In this document: positions 1-10,411 of the stretch, in pieces
Layout of the letters: every line of letters begins with the position of its first letter
Position numbering within the stretch: the first letter of the stretch is position 1
Origin: Streptomyces cahuitamycinicus
Lineage (GTDB): Bacteria; Actinomycetota; Actinomycetes; Streptomycetales; Streptomycetaceae
DNA: 39,660 bases
Reading direction: 5' to 3'
Assembly (NCBI RefSeq): GCF_002891435.1
Contig: NZ_POUC01000025.1
Location: forward strand, 1 to 39,660
Notes under the pieces: model-generated
The model's database searches: none
What the model was told of the DNA's origin: nothing
What the model saw: only the letters and a program-made list of their open reading frames with translations
Program-made: the position numbers and the translations under genes

Positions 1-1119
1 CCGCAGCGCCCCCGCCCCCTCCGCGTCCTGGCCGCCATGTCCGGCGGTGTCGACTCCGCCGTAGCCGCCGCCCGCGCGGCCGAAGCGGGCCACGACGTGA
101 CCGGCGTCCACCTCGCGCTCTCCGCCAACCCCCAGTCCTTCAGGACCGGCGCGCGGGGCTGCTGCACCATCGAGGACTCACGCGACGCCCGCCGCGCCGC
201 GGACGTCATCGGCATCCCGTTCTACGTGTGGGACCTCGCCGACCGTTTCCGCGAGGACGTCGTCGAGGACTTCGTCGCCGAGTACGAGGCCGGCCGCACC
301 CCCAACCCCTGCCTGCGCTGCAACGAGAAGATCAAGTTCGCCGCCCTCCTCGACAAGGCGCTCGCGCTGGGCTTCGACGCGGTCTGCACGGGCCACTACG
401 CCCAGGTGATCGTGCGCGAGGACGGCACCCGCGAGCTGCACCGCGCCTCCGACATGGCCAAGGACCAGTCGTACGTCCTCGGCGTCCTGGACGACCGGCA
501 GCTCGCCCACGCGCTGTTCCCGCTCGGCGACACCGTCACCACCAAGGACGAGATCCGCGCCGAGGCCGAGCGCAGGGGCCTGGCCGTGGCCAAGAAGCCC
601 GACTCGCACGACATCTGCTTCATCGCCGACGGCGACACCCAGGGCTTCCTCGCCTCCCGCCTCGGCAAGGCGGAGGGCGACATCGTCGACGAGTCCGGCG
701 CCAAGCTCGGCACGCACGAGGGCGCGTACGGCTTCACGATCGGCCAGCGCAAGGGCCTGCGCATCGGCACCCCGGCCCCCGACGGCAAGCCGCGCTACGT
801 CCTCGACATCTCGCCGGTGGACAACACGGTGACCGTCGGCCCCGCGTCCGCCCTGGACGTCAGCGCCCTCACGGCCGTCAAGCCCCGCTGGTGCGGCGCC
901 GCCCCCACCGGCCCCGGCACCTACACGGCCCAGCTGCGCGCCCACGGCGGCGAGACCGAGGTGACCGCGGAACTCGTCGACGGCTCCCTGGAGGTCACCT
1001 TCGCCGAGCCCGTCCGCGGCGTCGCCCCCGGCCAGGCGATCGTGCTGTACGACGGCACGCGCGTGGTGGGCTCGGCGACGATCGCGGCGACGACCCGGGA
1101 GACGGCCGGGGTGGCCTGA
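1..1119 (+). CDS. mnmA: tRNA-specific 2-thiouridylase MnmA (5' end outside window)
   Basis: Transfers sulfur to C2 of the wobble uridine in tRNAs for Lys, Glu and Gln, using ATP to adenylate the base; cytoplasmic. The reading frame is open from base 1, and residues before the internal ATG at 37 ([12 protein letters not shown]) belong to the protein, so the true start lies upstream. Seen: PP-loop SGGVDS just after that [15 protein letters not shown] carrying the first catalytic cysteine; DICFI carrying the second; [11 protein letters not shown], a family signature. The C-terminal beta-barrel region is complete and ends at TGA 1117-1119. A hairpin follows at 1128-1170, and the next gene is convergent. 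Confidence in function is very high; only the start is missing. Confidence 0.97.
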   Translation, partial: PQRPRPLRVLAAMSGGVDSAVAAARAAEAGHDVTGVHLALSANPQSFRTGARGCCTIEDSRDARRAADVIGIPFYVWDLADRFREDVVEDFVAEYEAGRTPNPCLRCNEKIKFAALLDKALALGFDAVCTGHYAQVIVREDGTRELHRASDMAKDQSYVLGVLDDRQLAHALFPLGDTVTTKDEIRAEAERRGLAVAKKPDSHDICFIADGDTQGFLASRLGKAEGDIVDESGAKLGTHEGAYGFTIGQRKGLRIGTPAPDGKPRYVLDISPVDNTVTVGPASALDVSALTAVKPRWCGAAPTGPGTYTAQLRAHGGETEVTAELVDGSLEVTFAEPVRGVAPGQAIVLYDGTRVVGSATIAATTRETAGVA

Positions 1120-1127
1120 TCCCGCCG

Positions 1128-1170
1128 CGGCAGCCGGGGGCGGGCTCCACACGCGCGTGCCCCCGTGCCG
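1128..1170. terminator. Hairpin between convergent mnmA and hydrolase genes
   Basis: CGGCA at 1128-1132 pairs with TGCCG at 1166-1170, and GGGGGC at 1136-1141 pairs with GCCCCC at 1159-1164, around a 17-nt loop. There is no U-tract, as is common in Streptomyces. Position directly after the mnmA stop, before a convergent gene, supports a bidirectional terminator; this is inference. Confidence 0.45.
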
Positions 1171-1196
1171 CCCGTCTCGGTCCCGGCCAAGCACCC

Positions 1197-1242
1197 CGTC
1201 GGTCTCGGCCGAAGAACTCCGTCAGTCCCGGCTGAAGAACTC
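1197..1242. repeat. 23-bp tandem direct repeat over the hydrolase stop codon
   Basis: Unit 1 (1197-1219) and unit 2 (1220-1242) match at 20 of 23 positions, and a partial third copy starts at 1243 (CGTCAGCACCGG). Unit 2 encodes the C-terminal residues EFFSRD and most of the stop of the minus-strand hydrolase. Unit 1 lies beyond the stop. The period is not a multiple of three, so it looks like a local 3'-end duplication, not a protein repeat. Confidence 0.75.
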
Positions 1243-2010
1243 CGTCAGCACCGGCGCCAGCACGTTCGGCTCGACCATGTGCGTCTGCCCCTGGAGCGTG
1301 CGGTACGTGCCCTCGGGGACGGAGTCCGCGATCGCCTTGGCCGCCTCGCGCAGCCAGGCGGGGCTCGCGTCGCCCGCGACCGCCAGGACGGGCACGCCGA
1401 CCGAGCCCAGCCGGGAACGGGGGACCCGGCCGTCGCCCATGACGGCGTCGTCGTAGGCGAGACTCAGGGCCATCGTCTCCATACCGGCCCACATGGGGGA
1501 CTGGCGGGCGCCCTGGATCACCCCCTCGGCCAGGCCCGTCAGCCGCAGGAACAGTTCGACCGCGTCCCCGCGCCGCCCCTCGCCGAGCGCCTCAGTCAGC
1601 CGCTCGGTGTACTGTGCACGCTCTCTGGCGCCCTCCTCGGACATCGCGAACGGCGTCTCGTAGACGGCCACGCGCCGCACCGGCAGTCCGCCGGCCGCCG
1701 CCTCCAGGGCCAGTGCCCCGCCCGAGGAGATGCCGTACAGGAGTGCCTCGCCGCCCACCGCCTCGATCACCGCGGCCAGGTCCTCGATCTCACGCTCCAC
1801 GGCGTACGGCGCGGTGTCCGCGCTGGCGCCGCGGCCCCGGCGGTCGTACACGACGGCCTGGAAACGCTCCGCGAGCGACACGGCCAGCGGCGCCAGGGTG
1901 CCGCCCGTCGACATCGCGCCGCTCACCAGAATCACCGCGGGACCGCGTCCGGTGCTCTCGTAGGCGATGCGGGTGCCGTCGCGCGAAAGGATCTTCTTGT
2001 CCATGCTCAT
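1222..2010 (-). CDS. Alpha/beta-fold hydrolase
   Basis: A 262-residue single-domain alpha/beta hydrolase of unknown substrate. Seen: beta-strand entry YESTGRGPAVILVSG around residues 17-31 forming the oxyanion region; YDRRGRGAS typical of the family; nucleophile elbow GISSG at 93-97 with Ser95; and a late GQTHMVEP segment supplying the catalytic His. No signal peptide or membrane segment, so probably cytosolic. Start could be ATG 2010 or the second Met two codons later. The C-terminus is covered by a 23-bp tandem repeat, so the last residues may be recently altered. DUF427 lies 55 bp upstream on the same strand, but operon membership is not proven. Similar proteins are annotated as esterases or haloperoxidase-like hydrolases. 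Confidence 0.88.
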   Translation of the reverse strand: MSMDKKILSRDGTRIAYESTGRGPAVILVSGAMSTGGTLAPLAVSLAERFQAVVYDRRGRGASADTAPYAVEREIEDLAAVIEAVGGEALLYGISSGGALALEAAAGGLPVRRVAVYETPFAMSEEGARERAQYTERLTEALGEGRRGDAVELFLRLTGLAEGVIQGARQSPMWAGMETMALSLAYDDAVMGDGRVPRSRLGSVGVPVLAVAGDASPAWLREAAKAIADSVPEGTYRTLQGQTHMVEPNVLAPVLTEFFSRD

Positions 2011-2065
2011 GCAGACTGCCGCACGGCGCGGTGTTCATCGGTGAGGCGGGCGGCGCGTCAGCCGA

Positions 2066-2389
2066 TCAGAACACTTCCACCTCGTAGAAGCACAGGTGGT
2101 CCTTGATCTCGGCGACGTCCGGCCTCGGGTCCGGATACGCCCAGACGAGGTCCGCCGCGTCCGGCAGCGACCAGTAGGAGGCGGTGCCCTTGAACGGGCA
2201 GTACGTCTGCGCGCCGGACGGCGTCAGCAGGTCCAGCCGCACGTCCTCACGCGGGATGTAGTACCGCTCGGGACAGCCGGTCTCGCGCAGTACCAGCGAC
2301 CGGTCGCTCTCCGCCAGCACCTGCCCGCCGTGCACCACGCGCACGTGCCGGTCGCTGCGCTCGACGGTGATGCGATGCCCTTTGGTCAC
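2066..2389 (-). CDS. DUF427 domain protein
   Basis: A 107-residue protein that is all DUF427, a small beta-rich domain of unknown biochemical role widespread in actinobacteria. Seen: the domain hallmark CPFKGTASYWS at about residues 63-73, an upstream RYYIPREDV segment, and the terminal region VWAYPDPRPD. The start is GTG at 2387-2389, chosen because AAGGAGGGG sits about six bases upstream on the minus strand and the residue count fits the family; longer upstream extensions run antisense through the methyltransferase leader. It is divergent from the methyltransferase at 2471, leaving an 81-bp shared promoter region. Function unknown. Confidence 0.9.
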   Translation of the reverse strand: MTKGHRITVERSDRHVRVVHGGQVLAESDRSLVLRETGCPERYYIPREDVRLDLLTPSGAQTYCPFKGTASYWSLPDAADLVWAYPDPRPDVAEIKDHLCFYEVEVF

Positions 2390-2470
2390 GATCGCCCCTC
2401 CTTGGGTAGCCGACTCCTCCCGTACAGCGCAGGCTGAAGCGGAGTTCTTCCCTCGCCGCAGGAGGCCCCC

Positions 2471-3277
2471 ATGCGCGCCAAGGAACCGGCTGCCGGAAAC
2501 CGCTCCCGCCTGCTTCACCAGGTCCGGTACGCCCTGCACCACCCTAGGCGGGTGCCCGCGCACGCCCGGCGTGCGGTGCGCGACGCATGGCTGCGGCTGC
2601 GCCATCCCGACCACATCGCGTACTACCGGGCCGTGATGGCCTCGGACGCGGCCCGCAGTGCCGAGGCGGCGGTGGGGCACAACCCCTCACGCGAGCAGTG
2701 GGCGCGGATCGGGCGCATGCAGTTCGACTACCTGATGGGCCACGGCCTCCAGCCGCACCACCGCATGCTGGAGATCGGCTGCGGCAACCTGCGCGCCGGG
2801 CGGCTGTTCATCGACCATGTCGACACCGGGCACTACTACGGCATCGACATCTCGCCGCACATCCTGCTCGCCGCCCAGGACACCCTGGTGGCCGAGAGGC
2901 TCCAGCCCAAACTGCCCTACCTGGCACTCGCCGGCGACCTCACCTTCGCCTTCCTGCCCGACGCCCACTTCGACGTCGTACACGCGCACAGCGTCTTCTC
3001 GCACTCGCCGCTGCACGTCATCGAGGAGTGCTTCGCCCACGTCGGGCGGATCCTCGCGCCCGGCGGCTTCTTCGACTTCACCTTCGACCGCACCGAGGGC
3101 GAGGAACACCAGGTCCTGCACGAGGACTTCTACTACCGGACGCGTACCCTCACCGAACTCGCCGCGCTGCACGGTCTGGACGCCCGGTTCATGGACGACT
3201 GGGAGCGCCTGCCCCATCGGCAGTCCAAAATGCGGGTGACCGCCACGGCGGACCGGGCCCGTACGGTGGGCCCATGA
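2471..3277 (+). CDS. Class I SAM-dependent methyltransferase
   Basis: 268 residues. SAM-binding motif I MLEIGCGNLRAG lies at about 99-110, followed by an acidic strand end (YYGIDIS), FDVVHAHSVFSH (motif around the post-II strand) and GGFFDFTFDR. The first 90 residues are basic and Arg-rich and may bind a substrate or partner. GGAGG just upstream of ATG 2471 supports the start. The stop overlaps the next start by four bases (ATGA 3274-3277), so the two genes are probably translationally coupled. Acceptor substrate cannot be deduced. Not a known rRNA or tRNA methylase by any motif visible here. Confidence 0.85.
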   Translation: MRAKEPAAGNRSRLLHQVRYALHHPRRVPAHARRAVRDAWLRLRHPDHIAYYRAVMASDAARSAEAAVGHNPSREQWARIGRMQFDYLMGHGLQPHHRMLEIGCGNLRAGRLFIDHVDTGHYYGIDISPHILLAAQDTLVAERLQPKLPYLALAGDLTFAFLPDAHFDVVHAHSVFSHSPLHVIEECFAHVGRILAPGGFFDFTFDRTEGEEHQVLHEDFYYRTRTLTELAALHGLDARFMDDWERLPHRQSKMRVTATADRARTVGP

Positions 3278-3813
3278 ACATCTGTGTCTTCCTGTCCGCC
3301 GCCGACCTCGACGAGCGCTACACCCGCCCCGCGCGGGAGTTCGCCGAGCTGCTGGGCAAGGGCGGTCACACGCTCGTGTGGGGCGGCTCCGACGTCGGCC
3401 TCATGAAGGTGGTCGCCGACGGGGTGCAGGAGGCGGGCGGCCGGCTGGCCGGTGTCTCCGTGCAGTTCCTCGCGGCCAAGGCCCGCCCGGGCGTCGACGA
3501 GATGGTCGTCGCCAAGGATCTCGCCGAGCGCAAGAAGCTGCTCCTGGAGAGGGCCGACGCCGTGGTGATCATGGTCGGCGGCACGGGCACGCTCGACGAG
3601 GCGACCGAGATCCTGGAGCTGAAGAAGCACGGGCACACCGACAAGCCGGTGGTCCTGCTCAACACCGCGGGCTTCTACGACGGCCTGAAGGAGCAGTTCC
3701 GCCGCATGGACGCCGAGGGCTTCCTGCCCCGCCCCCTGACCGACCTGGTGTTCTTCGCCGAGGAGCCGGTCGGGGCGCTGGCGTACCTGGAGGAGAGCCG
3801 GGGCATCGCGTGA
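3274..3813 (+). CDS. LOG-like Rossmann protein (TIGR00730-type)
   Basis: 179 residues of the lysine-decarboxylase-like / LOG fold, a family whose characterised members release free-base cytokinin or ribose-5-phosphate from nucleotides. Seen: GGSDVGLMKVVADG around residues 32-45, equivalent to the GGGxxGLM nucleotide-binding turn; LAERKKLLLERADA matching the family MHERK...M helix; and GGTGTLDEATEI, the PGGxGTxxE catalytic motif but with Val in place of the usual Pro. Closing segments match the family (KPVVLLNTAGFYDGL). ATG is fixed by the ATGA overlap with the methyltransferase stop. The coupling to a methyltransferase is the only functional clue. Family assignment strong, substrate unknown. 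Confidence 0.9.
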   Translation: MNICVFLSAADLDERYTRPAREFAELLGKGGHTLVWGGSDVGLMKVVADGVQEAGGRLAGVSVQFLAAKARPGVDEMVVAKDLAERKKLLLERADAVVIMVGGTGTLDEATEILELKKHGHTDKPVVLLNTAGFYDGLKEQFRRMDAEGFLPRPLTDLVFFAEEPVGALAYLEESRGIA

Positions 3814-3831
3814 TCCGGCTCTGATGCGAGC

Positions 3832-4530
3832 ATGGCGGACATGGCTACTCATGTGATCACCGGAGCCGGCTCCGGCATCGGCGCGGCCGTGGCCCGCCGC
3901 CTGCACGCGCGCGGGGACGACCTCGTGCTGCACGCGCGGGACGCGGGCCGCGCCAAGGAACTGGCGGCCGAGTTCCCCGGAGCACGGACCCTGGTCGGCG
4001 ACCTCGCCGACCCCGACCGGCTCTCCTGGGCCTTCTCCCACCAGTCGCTGCCGGACCGCGTGGACTCGCTGCTGCACATCGCCGGCGTGGTCGACCTCGG
4101 CCCGGTCGGCGAGCTCACCCCGAAGGCGTGGCGCCACCAGCTCAACGTCAACCTGATCGCCCCCGCCGAGCTGACCCGCCACTTCCTGCCCCAACTGCGC
4201 GCCGCCCGCGGCCACGTGCTCTTCGTCAACTCCGGCGCAGGCCTCAACGCACACGCCGGCTGGTCCGCGTACGCCGCCTCCAAGCACGGCCTGAAGGCTC
4301 TCGCCGACTCCCTGCGCCACGAGGAGCACGCCGCCGGAGTCCGCGTCACCTCGGTCTACCCCGGCCGCACGGCCAGCCCCATGCAGGCCAAGGTGCACCA
4401 GCAGGAGGGCAAGGAGTACGACGCCGCGCGGTGGATCGACCCGGAGTCGGTCGCCACGACGATCGTCATGGCCCTGGACCTGCCGCGGGACGCCGAGGTC
4501 AACGACCTGACCGTGCGCCCTGGAGGCTGA
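3832..4530 (+). CDS. Short-chain dehydrogenase/reductase
   Basis: 232 residues, a classical SDR. Seen: TGAGSGIGAAVA cofactor motif at the N-terminus; DLADPDR; HIAGV in place of the usual NNAG; catalytic Ser in FVNSGAG; and YAASKHGLKA with the YxxxK pair. Arg in LHARDAGR after the second strand suggests NADP(H). Substrate unknown; homologues reduce small carbonyl compounds. ATG 3832 gives MADMATHV; the alternative ATG at 3841 gives MATHV and has GGCGGA close upstream, so the start is unsettled. It follows the LOG-like gene by 18 bp and precedes the MetE-core gene by 31 bp, consistent with a rightward operon. Confidence 0.9.
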   Translation: MADMATHVITGAGSGIGAAVARRLHARGDDLVLHARDAGRAKELAAEFPGARTLVGDLADPDRLSWAFSHQSLPDRVDSLLHIAGVVDLGPVGELTPKAWRHQLNVNLIAPAELTRHFLPQLRAARGHVLFVNSGAGLNAHAGWSAYAASKHGLKALADSLRHEEHAAGVRVTSVYPGRTASPMQAKVHQQEGKEYDAARWIDPESVATTIVMALDLPRDAEVNDLTVRPGG

Positions 4531-4561
4531 CCCCGCTCAAGACGCTGCGTAGGCTTCTGGG

Positions 4562-5569
4562 GTGAGCGAAAACAGCCAGTTCAGGTTCGGCACGGCCACC
4601 GGCGTGGGATCCATGCCGGGCGGCGACGCCCGGGAGGCCGCCAAGACCGTCACCGGCATCTTCGAGGACTTCCCCTTCCTGCCCGAACTGCCCGCCCGGG
4701 GCCCCGGCGCGGACATGATCGGGCGGACCGCCGGGATGCTCGTCGAGCTGTACGCGCGCGTGGAGCCCAGCGGCTGGCGGCTCGGGGACCGGCCGGGGCG
4801 CGACACCAAGCGGGCCCGCTCCTGGCTCGGCGAGGACCTCGACGCCCTGGAGGAGTTCACGCAGGACTACGAGGGCCCGCTGAAGGTCCAGGCCGTCGGC
4901 CCCTGGACCCTCGCGGCCAACCTGGAGCTGCGCGGCGGGGAGGCCGCCCTCTCCGACCCCGGAGCCTGCCGCGACCTAGCCGCCTCACTCGCCGAGGGGC
5001 TGCGTCTGCACCTTGCCGAGGTGCAGCGGCGGATCCCGGGCGCGCAGCTCGTCCTCCAGCTCGACGAGCCGTCCCTCACCGCCGTCCTGCGCGGGCAGGT
5101 CAAGAGCGCCAGCGGCTACCGCACCCACCGGGCCGTCGACCGGCAGGTCGTCGAGCAGACGCTGCGCGACCTCGCCGGGATGCACACGGCCGGCCCGGTC
5201 GTGGTCCACTCCTGCGCCCCCGACGTGCCGTTCGCCCTGCTCCGCCGGGCCGGCGCGGCCGCCGTCTCCTTTGACTTCTCCTTGCTCACCGAACGTGACG
5301 ACGAGACGATCGGGGAAGCGGTGGAGGGCGGGACCCGGCTCTTCACCGGTGTCGTCCCGGGCACGGAGGGCCCATTGTCAGACCCTGCCGGTAGCGTCAT
5401 GGGTGTCAGGACGCTGTGGCGCAGGCTGGGGCTGTCTCCAGGGCTTCTCGCGGAGGCGGTCACGGTCACCCCGGCGTGCGGACTCGCGGGGGTCTCCCCG
5501 GGGTACGCGCGTACGGCTCTCGCGCACTGCGCCCGGGCGGCGAGATCCCTCGCGGACAACCCAGAGTAA
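4562..5569 (+). CDS. MetE-core (cobalamin-independent methionine synthase-like) protein
   Basis: 335 residues, corresponding only to the C-terminal catalytic barrel of MetE, which transfers a methyl group to homocysteine at a zinc site. Actinobacteria commonly annotate this as methionine synthase. Seen: GTATGVGSMPGG at the start of the barrel, LQLDEPSL at 165-172, candidate zinc ligands His216 and Cys218 in VVVHSC, and Cys306 in TPACGLAG. The fourth ligand of E. coli MetE is Glu; the aligned position here appears to be Asp238 (VSFDFS). Start GTG 4562. It lies 15 bp before ligA. The methyl donor is unlikely to be polyglutamylated folate because the N-terminal MetE domain is absent; that is inference. 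Confidence 0.85.
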   Translation: MSENSQFRFGTATGVGSMPGGDAREAAKTVTGIFEDFPFLPELPARGPGADMIGRTAGMLVELYARVEPSGWRLGDRPGRDTKRARSWLGEDLDALEEFTQDYEGPLKVQAVGPWTLAANLELRGGEAALSDPGACRDLAASLAEGLRLHLAEVQRRIPGAQLVLQLDEPSLTAVLRGQVKSASGYRTHRAVDRQVVEQTLRDLAGMHTAGPVVVHSCAPDVPFALLRRAGAAAVSFDFSLLTERDDETIGEAVEGGTRLFTGVVPGTEGPLSDPAGSVMGVRTLWRRLGLSPGLLAEAVTVTPACGLAGVSPGYARTALAHCARAARSLADNPE

Positions 5570-7780
<2,211 letters not shown>

Positions 7781-7788
7781 CGGTTGAA

Positions 7789-7828
7789 GGCCACCCGTTC
7801 GGCGCATACCAGATGCATACGGGTGGCC
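7789..7828 (+). terminator. Hairpin after ligA
   Basis: A perfect 10-bp stem, GGCCACCCGT at 7789-7798 with ACGGGTGGCC at 7819-7828. The 20-nt loop contains a nested 4-bp stem (GCAT/ATGC at 7804-7816). It starts eight bases after the ligA stop and separates ligA from rmdB. No U-tract. Confidence 0.65.
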
Positions 7829-8037
7829 GAGCTCATTCGGGCAACCGTCGGCGACCGCTGCCCGTGGAAGCCTTCTGCGGCCTACTGTTGAGATGTGCGC
7901 CTGCCGTGCCCAACCGCGGTCGGGGCATCTTCGTGTTCGCACAGAGCGCGGGGAACGGTTTTCGGGCGCGGGCCGTTGAGGGATGTCGGGCACCGGGCCG
8001 CGGGGCGTGGGCACCGCCGGCTGTGAGAGGGACGGGA

Positions 8038-10311
8038 ATGGAACCGACCGAGAGCGCCGTGCCGGTCTCGCGGCTGCGCCGTGTGGCGGTCGCGTGGCGT
8101 GCAGTCCGTGGGGCCGTACGGCCGGCGGGGCGTCCGGGAGCGGAGGCGCGCGCCGTCGGACAGTACACCCCGGACAGGCGCGGTGACGGGGGGCGCGCCG
8201 TGGACGGCCCCGGCGCACAGCCGATCACCGAACACCCGCCCCCACTGGCCGGCGCGGACGACCCGGACGGCGAGCGGCACCAGTCCTGGCCCGCGCTGCC
8301 CGCCGCAGTCGTCGCGGCGGCCGGGTTCGTCCTGGGCGCCGGCTTCTACCGCGCCTTCACCGGCGGCCACGCGCTCTTCCCGTCGGGCACTCCCGGCTGG
8401 GCGCTGGCCGTGCTGACCGGCACCATCGTCGGTCACCTCGTCATGCTGGGCCGCTCCCGCTGGTGGGGCGGTACCGGCTCGGGCGCCGCCCTCACCCTCG
8501 CCGTGCTGCTGCTCTACGGCTGGGTTCCGGCCGGCATGGTCAGCCTCACCGTCGTCGTGCTGGTGGGCGTGGCCCGCCGCAACCGCTGGCGCCAGGGGGT
8601 GCTGCACGGCGCCGTCGACCTCCTCGGCATCGGCGCCGGCGCGTTCGTGCTGGGCCTCTTCACCACCGTGCCGTCCGTCGAGACCCCGGCGGATCCCGCC
8701 GCGTGGACGCTGGCCACGGCACCCCAGGTGGCCCTGGTCGCCGTCGCCTACCTGATGGTCACCCGCGTCCTGCTCTGGTATCTGCACGCGCCGCGCCCCG
8801 GGCTGCCCACCGTCGCCCGCACCGCCCTGGTCAGACAGGGGCTGGTCGCCGTCGCGCTGCTCGGCATCGCGCCGCTGGTCTGCGTGGTCGCCGTGGCCAA
8901 GCCGATCCTGCTGCCGCTGTTCTCCATCCCGCTGATCGCCCTGGACTCCACCCTGTGGATAGCCCGGGCCCGAGCCGAGGAGCAGCTGCGCGACCCGCTG
9001 ACGGGGCTGCCCAACCGCCAGTGGCTGCTGGAGCGCATCTGGACCGCGCTGGACGACGCGGAGCGGATCGACGCCCGCGCCGCGCTGATGCTGATCGACC
9101 TCGACCGGTTCCGGTCGGTCAACGACACGCTCGGTCATCTCGCCGGTGACCGGCTGCTGCTGCAGATCGCCGACCGGCTGCGGGTGGCGCTGCCGCGCGG
9201 GGCGGAGGCCGCCCGGCTCGGCGGTGACGAGTTCGCCGTCTTACTGCCGGTGGCCGACTCCACGACGTCCGCGACCCGGATCGCCCGCAACCTCGTCGCC
9301 GCCCTCAGCTCCCCCCTCGACCTCGACGGCCTCACCCTCGTCCTGGAGGCCAGCGCCGGAGTCGCCGTCTTCCCCGACCACGCCCTGGACGCCGAAGGGC
9401 TGCTGCGGCGGGCGGACGTGGCGATGTACCAGGCGAAGCGGGACCGCACCGGCGTCGAGGTCTACGAGTCCAAGCGGGACTCCAACACCCCCGACCGTCT
9501 CGGCCTGCTGGGCGATCTGCGCCGCGCCCTCGACGCGCGTGAGGTGCATCTGCACTACCAGCCCAAGGTCCGCTTCGACGGGCAGGTCGCGGGTCTTGAG
9601 GCGCTGGTCCGCTGGGTGCACCCCGAGCGGGGCAAGGTCCCGCCGGACGAGTTCATAGCGATCGCCGAGTCCTCGGGCCTGATGCCCCACCTCACCGAGT
9701 ACGTGCTGGAAACCGCGCTCGGCCAGGTCGCGCGCTGGCGGGAACAGGGCCTGTTCGTCCCGGTCGCGGTGAACGTCTCCCCGCGCGACGTGCACACCCC
9801 CGGCTTCGCCGGCTCCGTCGCCGCCCGGCTGGCCCGGCACGGAGTCCCGGCGGGAGCGCTCCAACTGGAGATCACCGAGCACGTCCTCCTGGAGGACCCG
9901 CAGCGCGCCGCCGACACCCTCAACCAGCTGACCGCGCACGGCGTGAAGATGTCCCTCGACGACTTCGGCACGGGCTACTCCTCGCTGGTGCACCTGCGCC
10001 GGCTCCCGGTCAGCGAGCTCAAGATCGACCGTTCGTTCGTGGCACGCCTCGCGGTCGACACCGAGGACGCCGAGATCGTGCGCTGCACGGTCGATCTGGC
10101 ACACTCCCTCGGCCTGCTCGTCGTCGCCGAGGGCGTCGAGGACGACGAGACCTGGGAACGCCTGCGCGACCTCGGCTGCGACGCGGTCCAGGGCTGGCTG
10201 GTCGCGGCGGCGATGCCTCCGGACGAGACCACGGCCTGGCTGCGGGCGCGGGGCCCCCGGGGATGGCAGCGCCCGCGCGCAGCGCTCCCCGCTGCGACGG
10301 CCGACGAGTGA
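8038..10311 (+). CDS. rmdB: Membrane GGDEF-EAL c-di-GMP protein, RmdB-like
   Basis: 757 residues. The first 80 are polar, then roughly six to eight membrane segments run from about 87 to 310, a GGDEF domain to about 480, and a C-terminal EAL domain. GGDEF is intact at 395-399 ([11 protein letters not shown]) and EAL intact at 521-523 (LEALVRW). Other EAL catalytic positions are also present: LEITEHVLLED, LDDFGTGYSSL, LKIDRSFV, AEGVED. It can therefore be predicted to hydrolyse c-di-GMP, and possibly also to make it. From memory, the S. coelicolor gene at this position is rmdB (SCO5495), a phosphodiesterase affecting development. No PAS domain is seen. ATG 8038 follows GAGAGGGACGGGA; the 257 bp after ligA contain a terminator, so the gene probably has its own promoter. 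Confidence 0.9.
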   Translation: MEPTESAVPVSRLRRVAVAWRAVRGAVRPAGRPGAEARAVGQYTPDRRGDGGRAVDGPGAQPITEHPPPLAGADDPDGERHQSWPALPAAVVAAAGFVLGAGFYRAFTGGHALFPSGTPGWALAVLTGTIVGHLVMLGRSRWWGGTGSGAALTLAVLLLYGWVPAGMVSLTVVVLVGVARRNRWRQGVLHGAVDLLGIGAGAFVLGLFTTVPSVETPADPAAWTLATAPQVALVAVAYLMVTRVLLWYLHAPRPGLPTVARTALVRQGLVAVALLGIAPLVCVVAVAKPILLPLFSIPLIALDSTLWIARARAEEQLRDPLTGLPNRQWLLERIWTALDDAERIDARAALMLIDLDRFRSVNDTLGHLAGDRLLLQIADRLRVALPRGAEAARLGGDEFAVLLPVADSTTSATRIARNLVAALSSPLDLDGLTLVLEASAGVAVFPDHALDAEGLLRRADVAMYQAKRDRTGVEVYESKRDSNTPDRLGLLGDLRRALDAREVHLHYQPKVRFDGQVAGLEALVRWVHPERGKVPPDEFIAIAESSGLMPHLTEYVLETALGQVARWREQGLFVPVAVNVSPRDVHTPGFAGSVAARLARHGVPAGALQLEITEHVLLEDPQRAADTLNQLTAHGVKMSLDDFGTGYSSLVHLRRLPVSELKIDRSFVARLAVDTEDAEIVRCTVDLAHSLGLLVVAEGVEDDETWERLRDLGCDAVQGWLVAAAMPPDETTAWLRARGPRGWQRPRAALPAATADE

Positions 10312-10387
10312 CCTGCCCGTCCGCTGTTCCGCTCGACCTGTTCGCCTGTACCGCCCGCCCTGCTCACCCTTCCTGCAAGAGGTGATC

Positions 10388-10411
10388 GGGACGGGCGCTC
10401 AGCCCGTGCCC
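10388..10411. terminator. Short hairpin between convergent rmdB and tetR ends
   Basis: ACGGGC at 10391-10396 pairs with GCCCGT at 10402-10407 across a 5-nt loop, extended by GGG/CCC with one bulge. It spans the stop codon of the minus-strand TetR gene and lies 76 bp past the rmdB stop. It may serve both genes; support is positional only. Confidence 0.35.
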
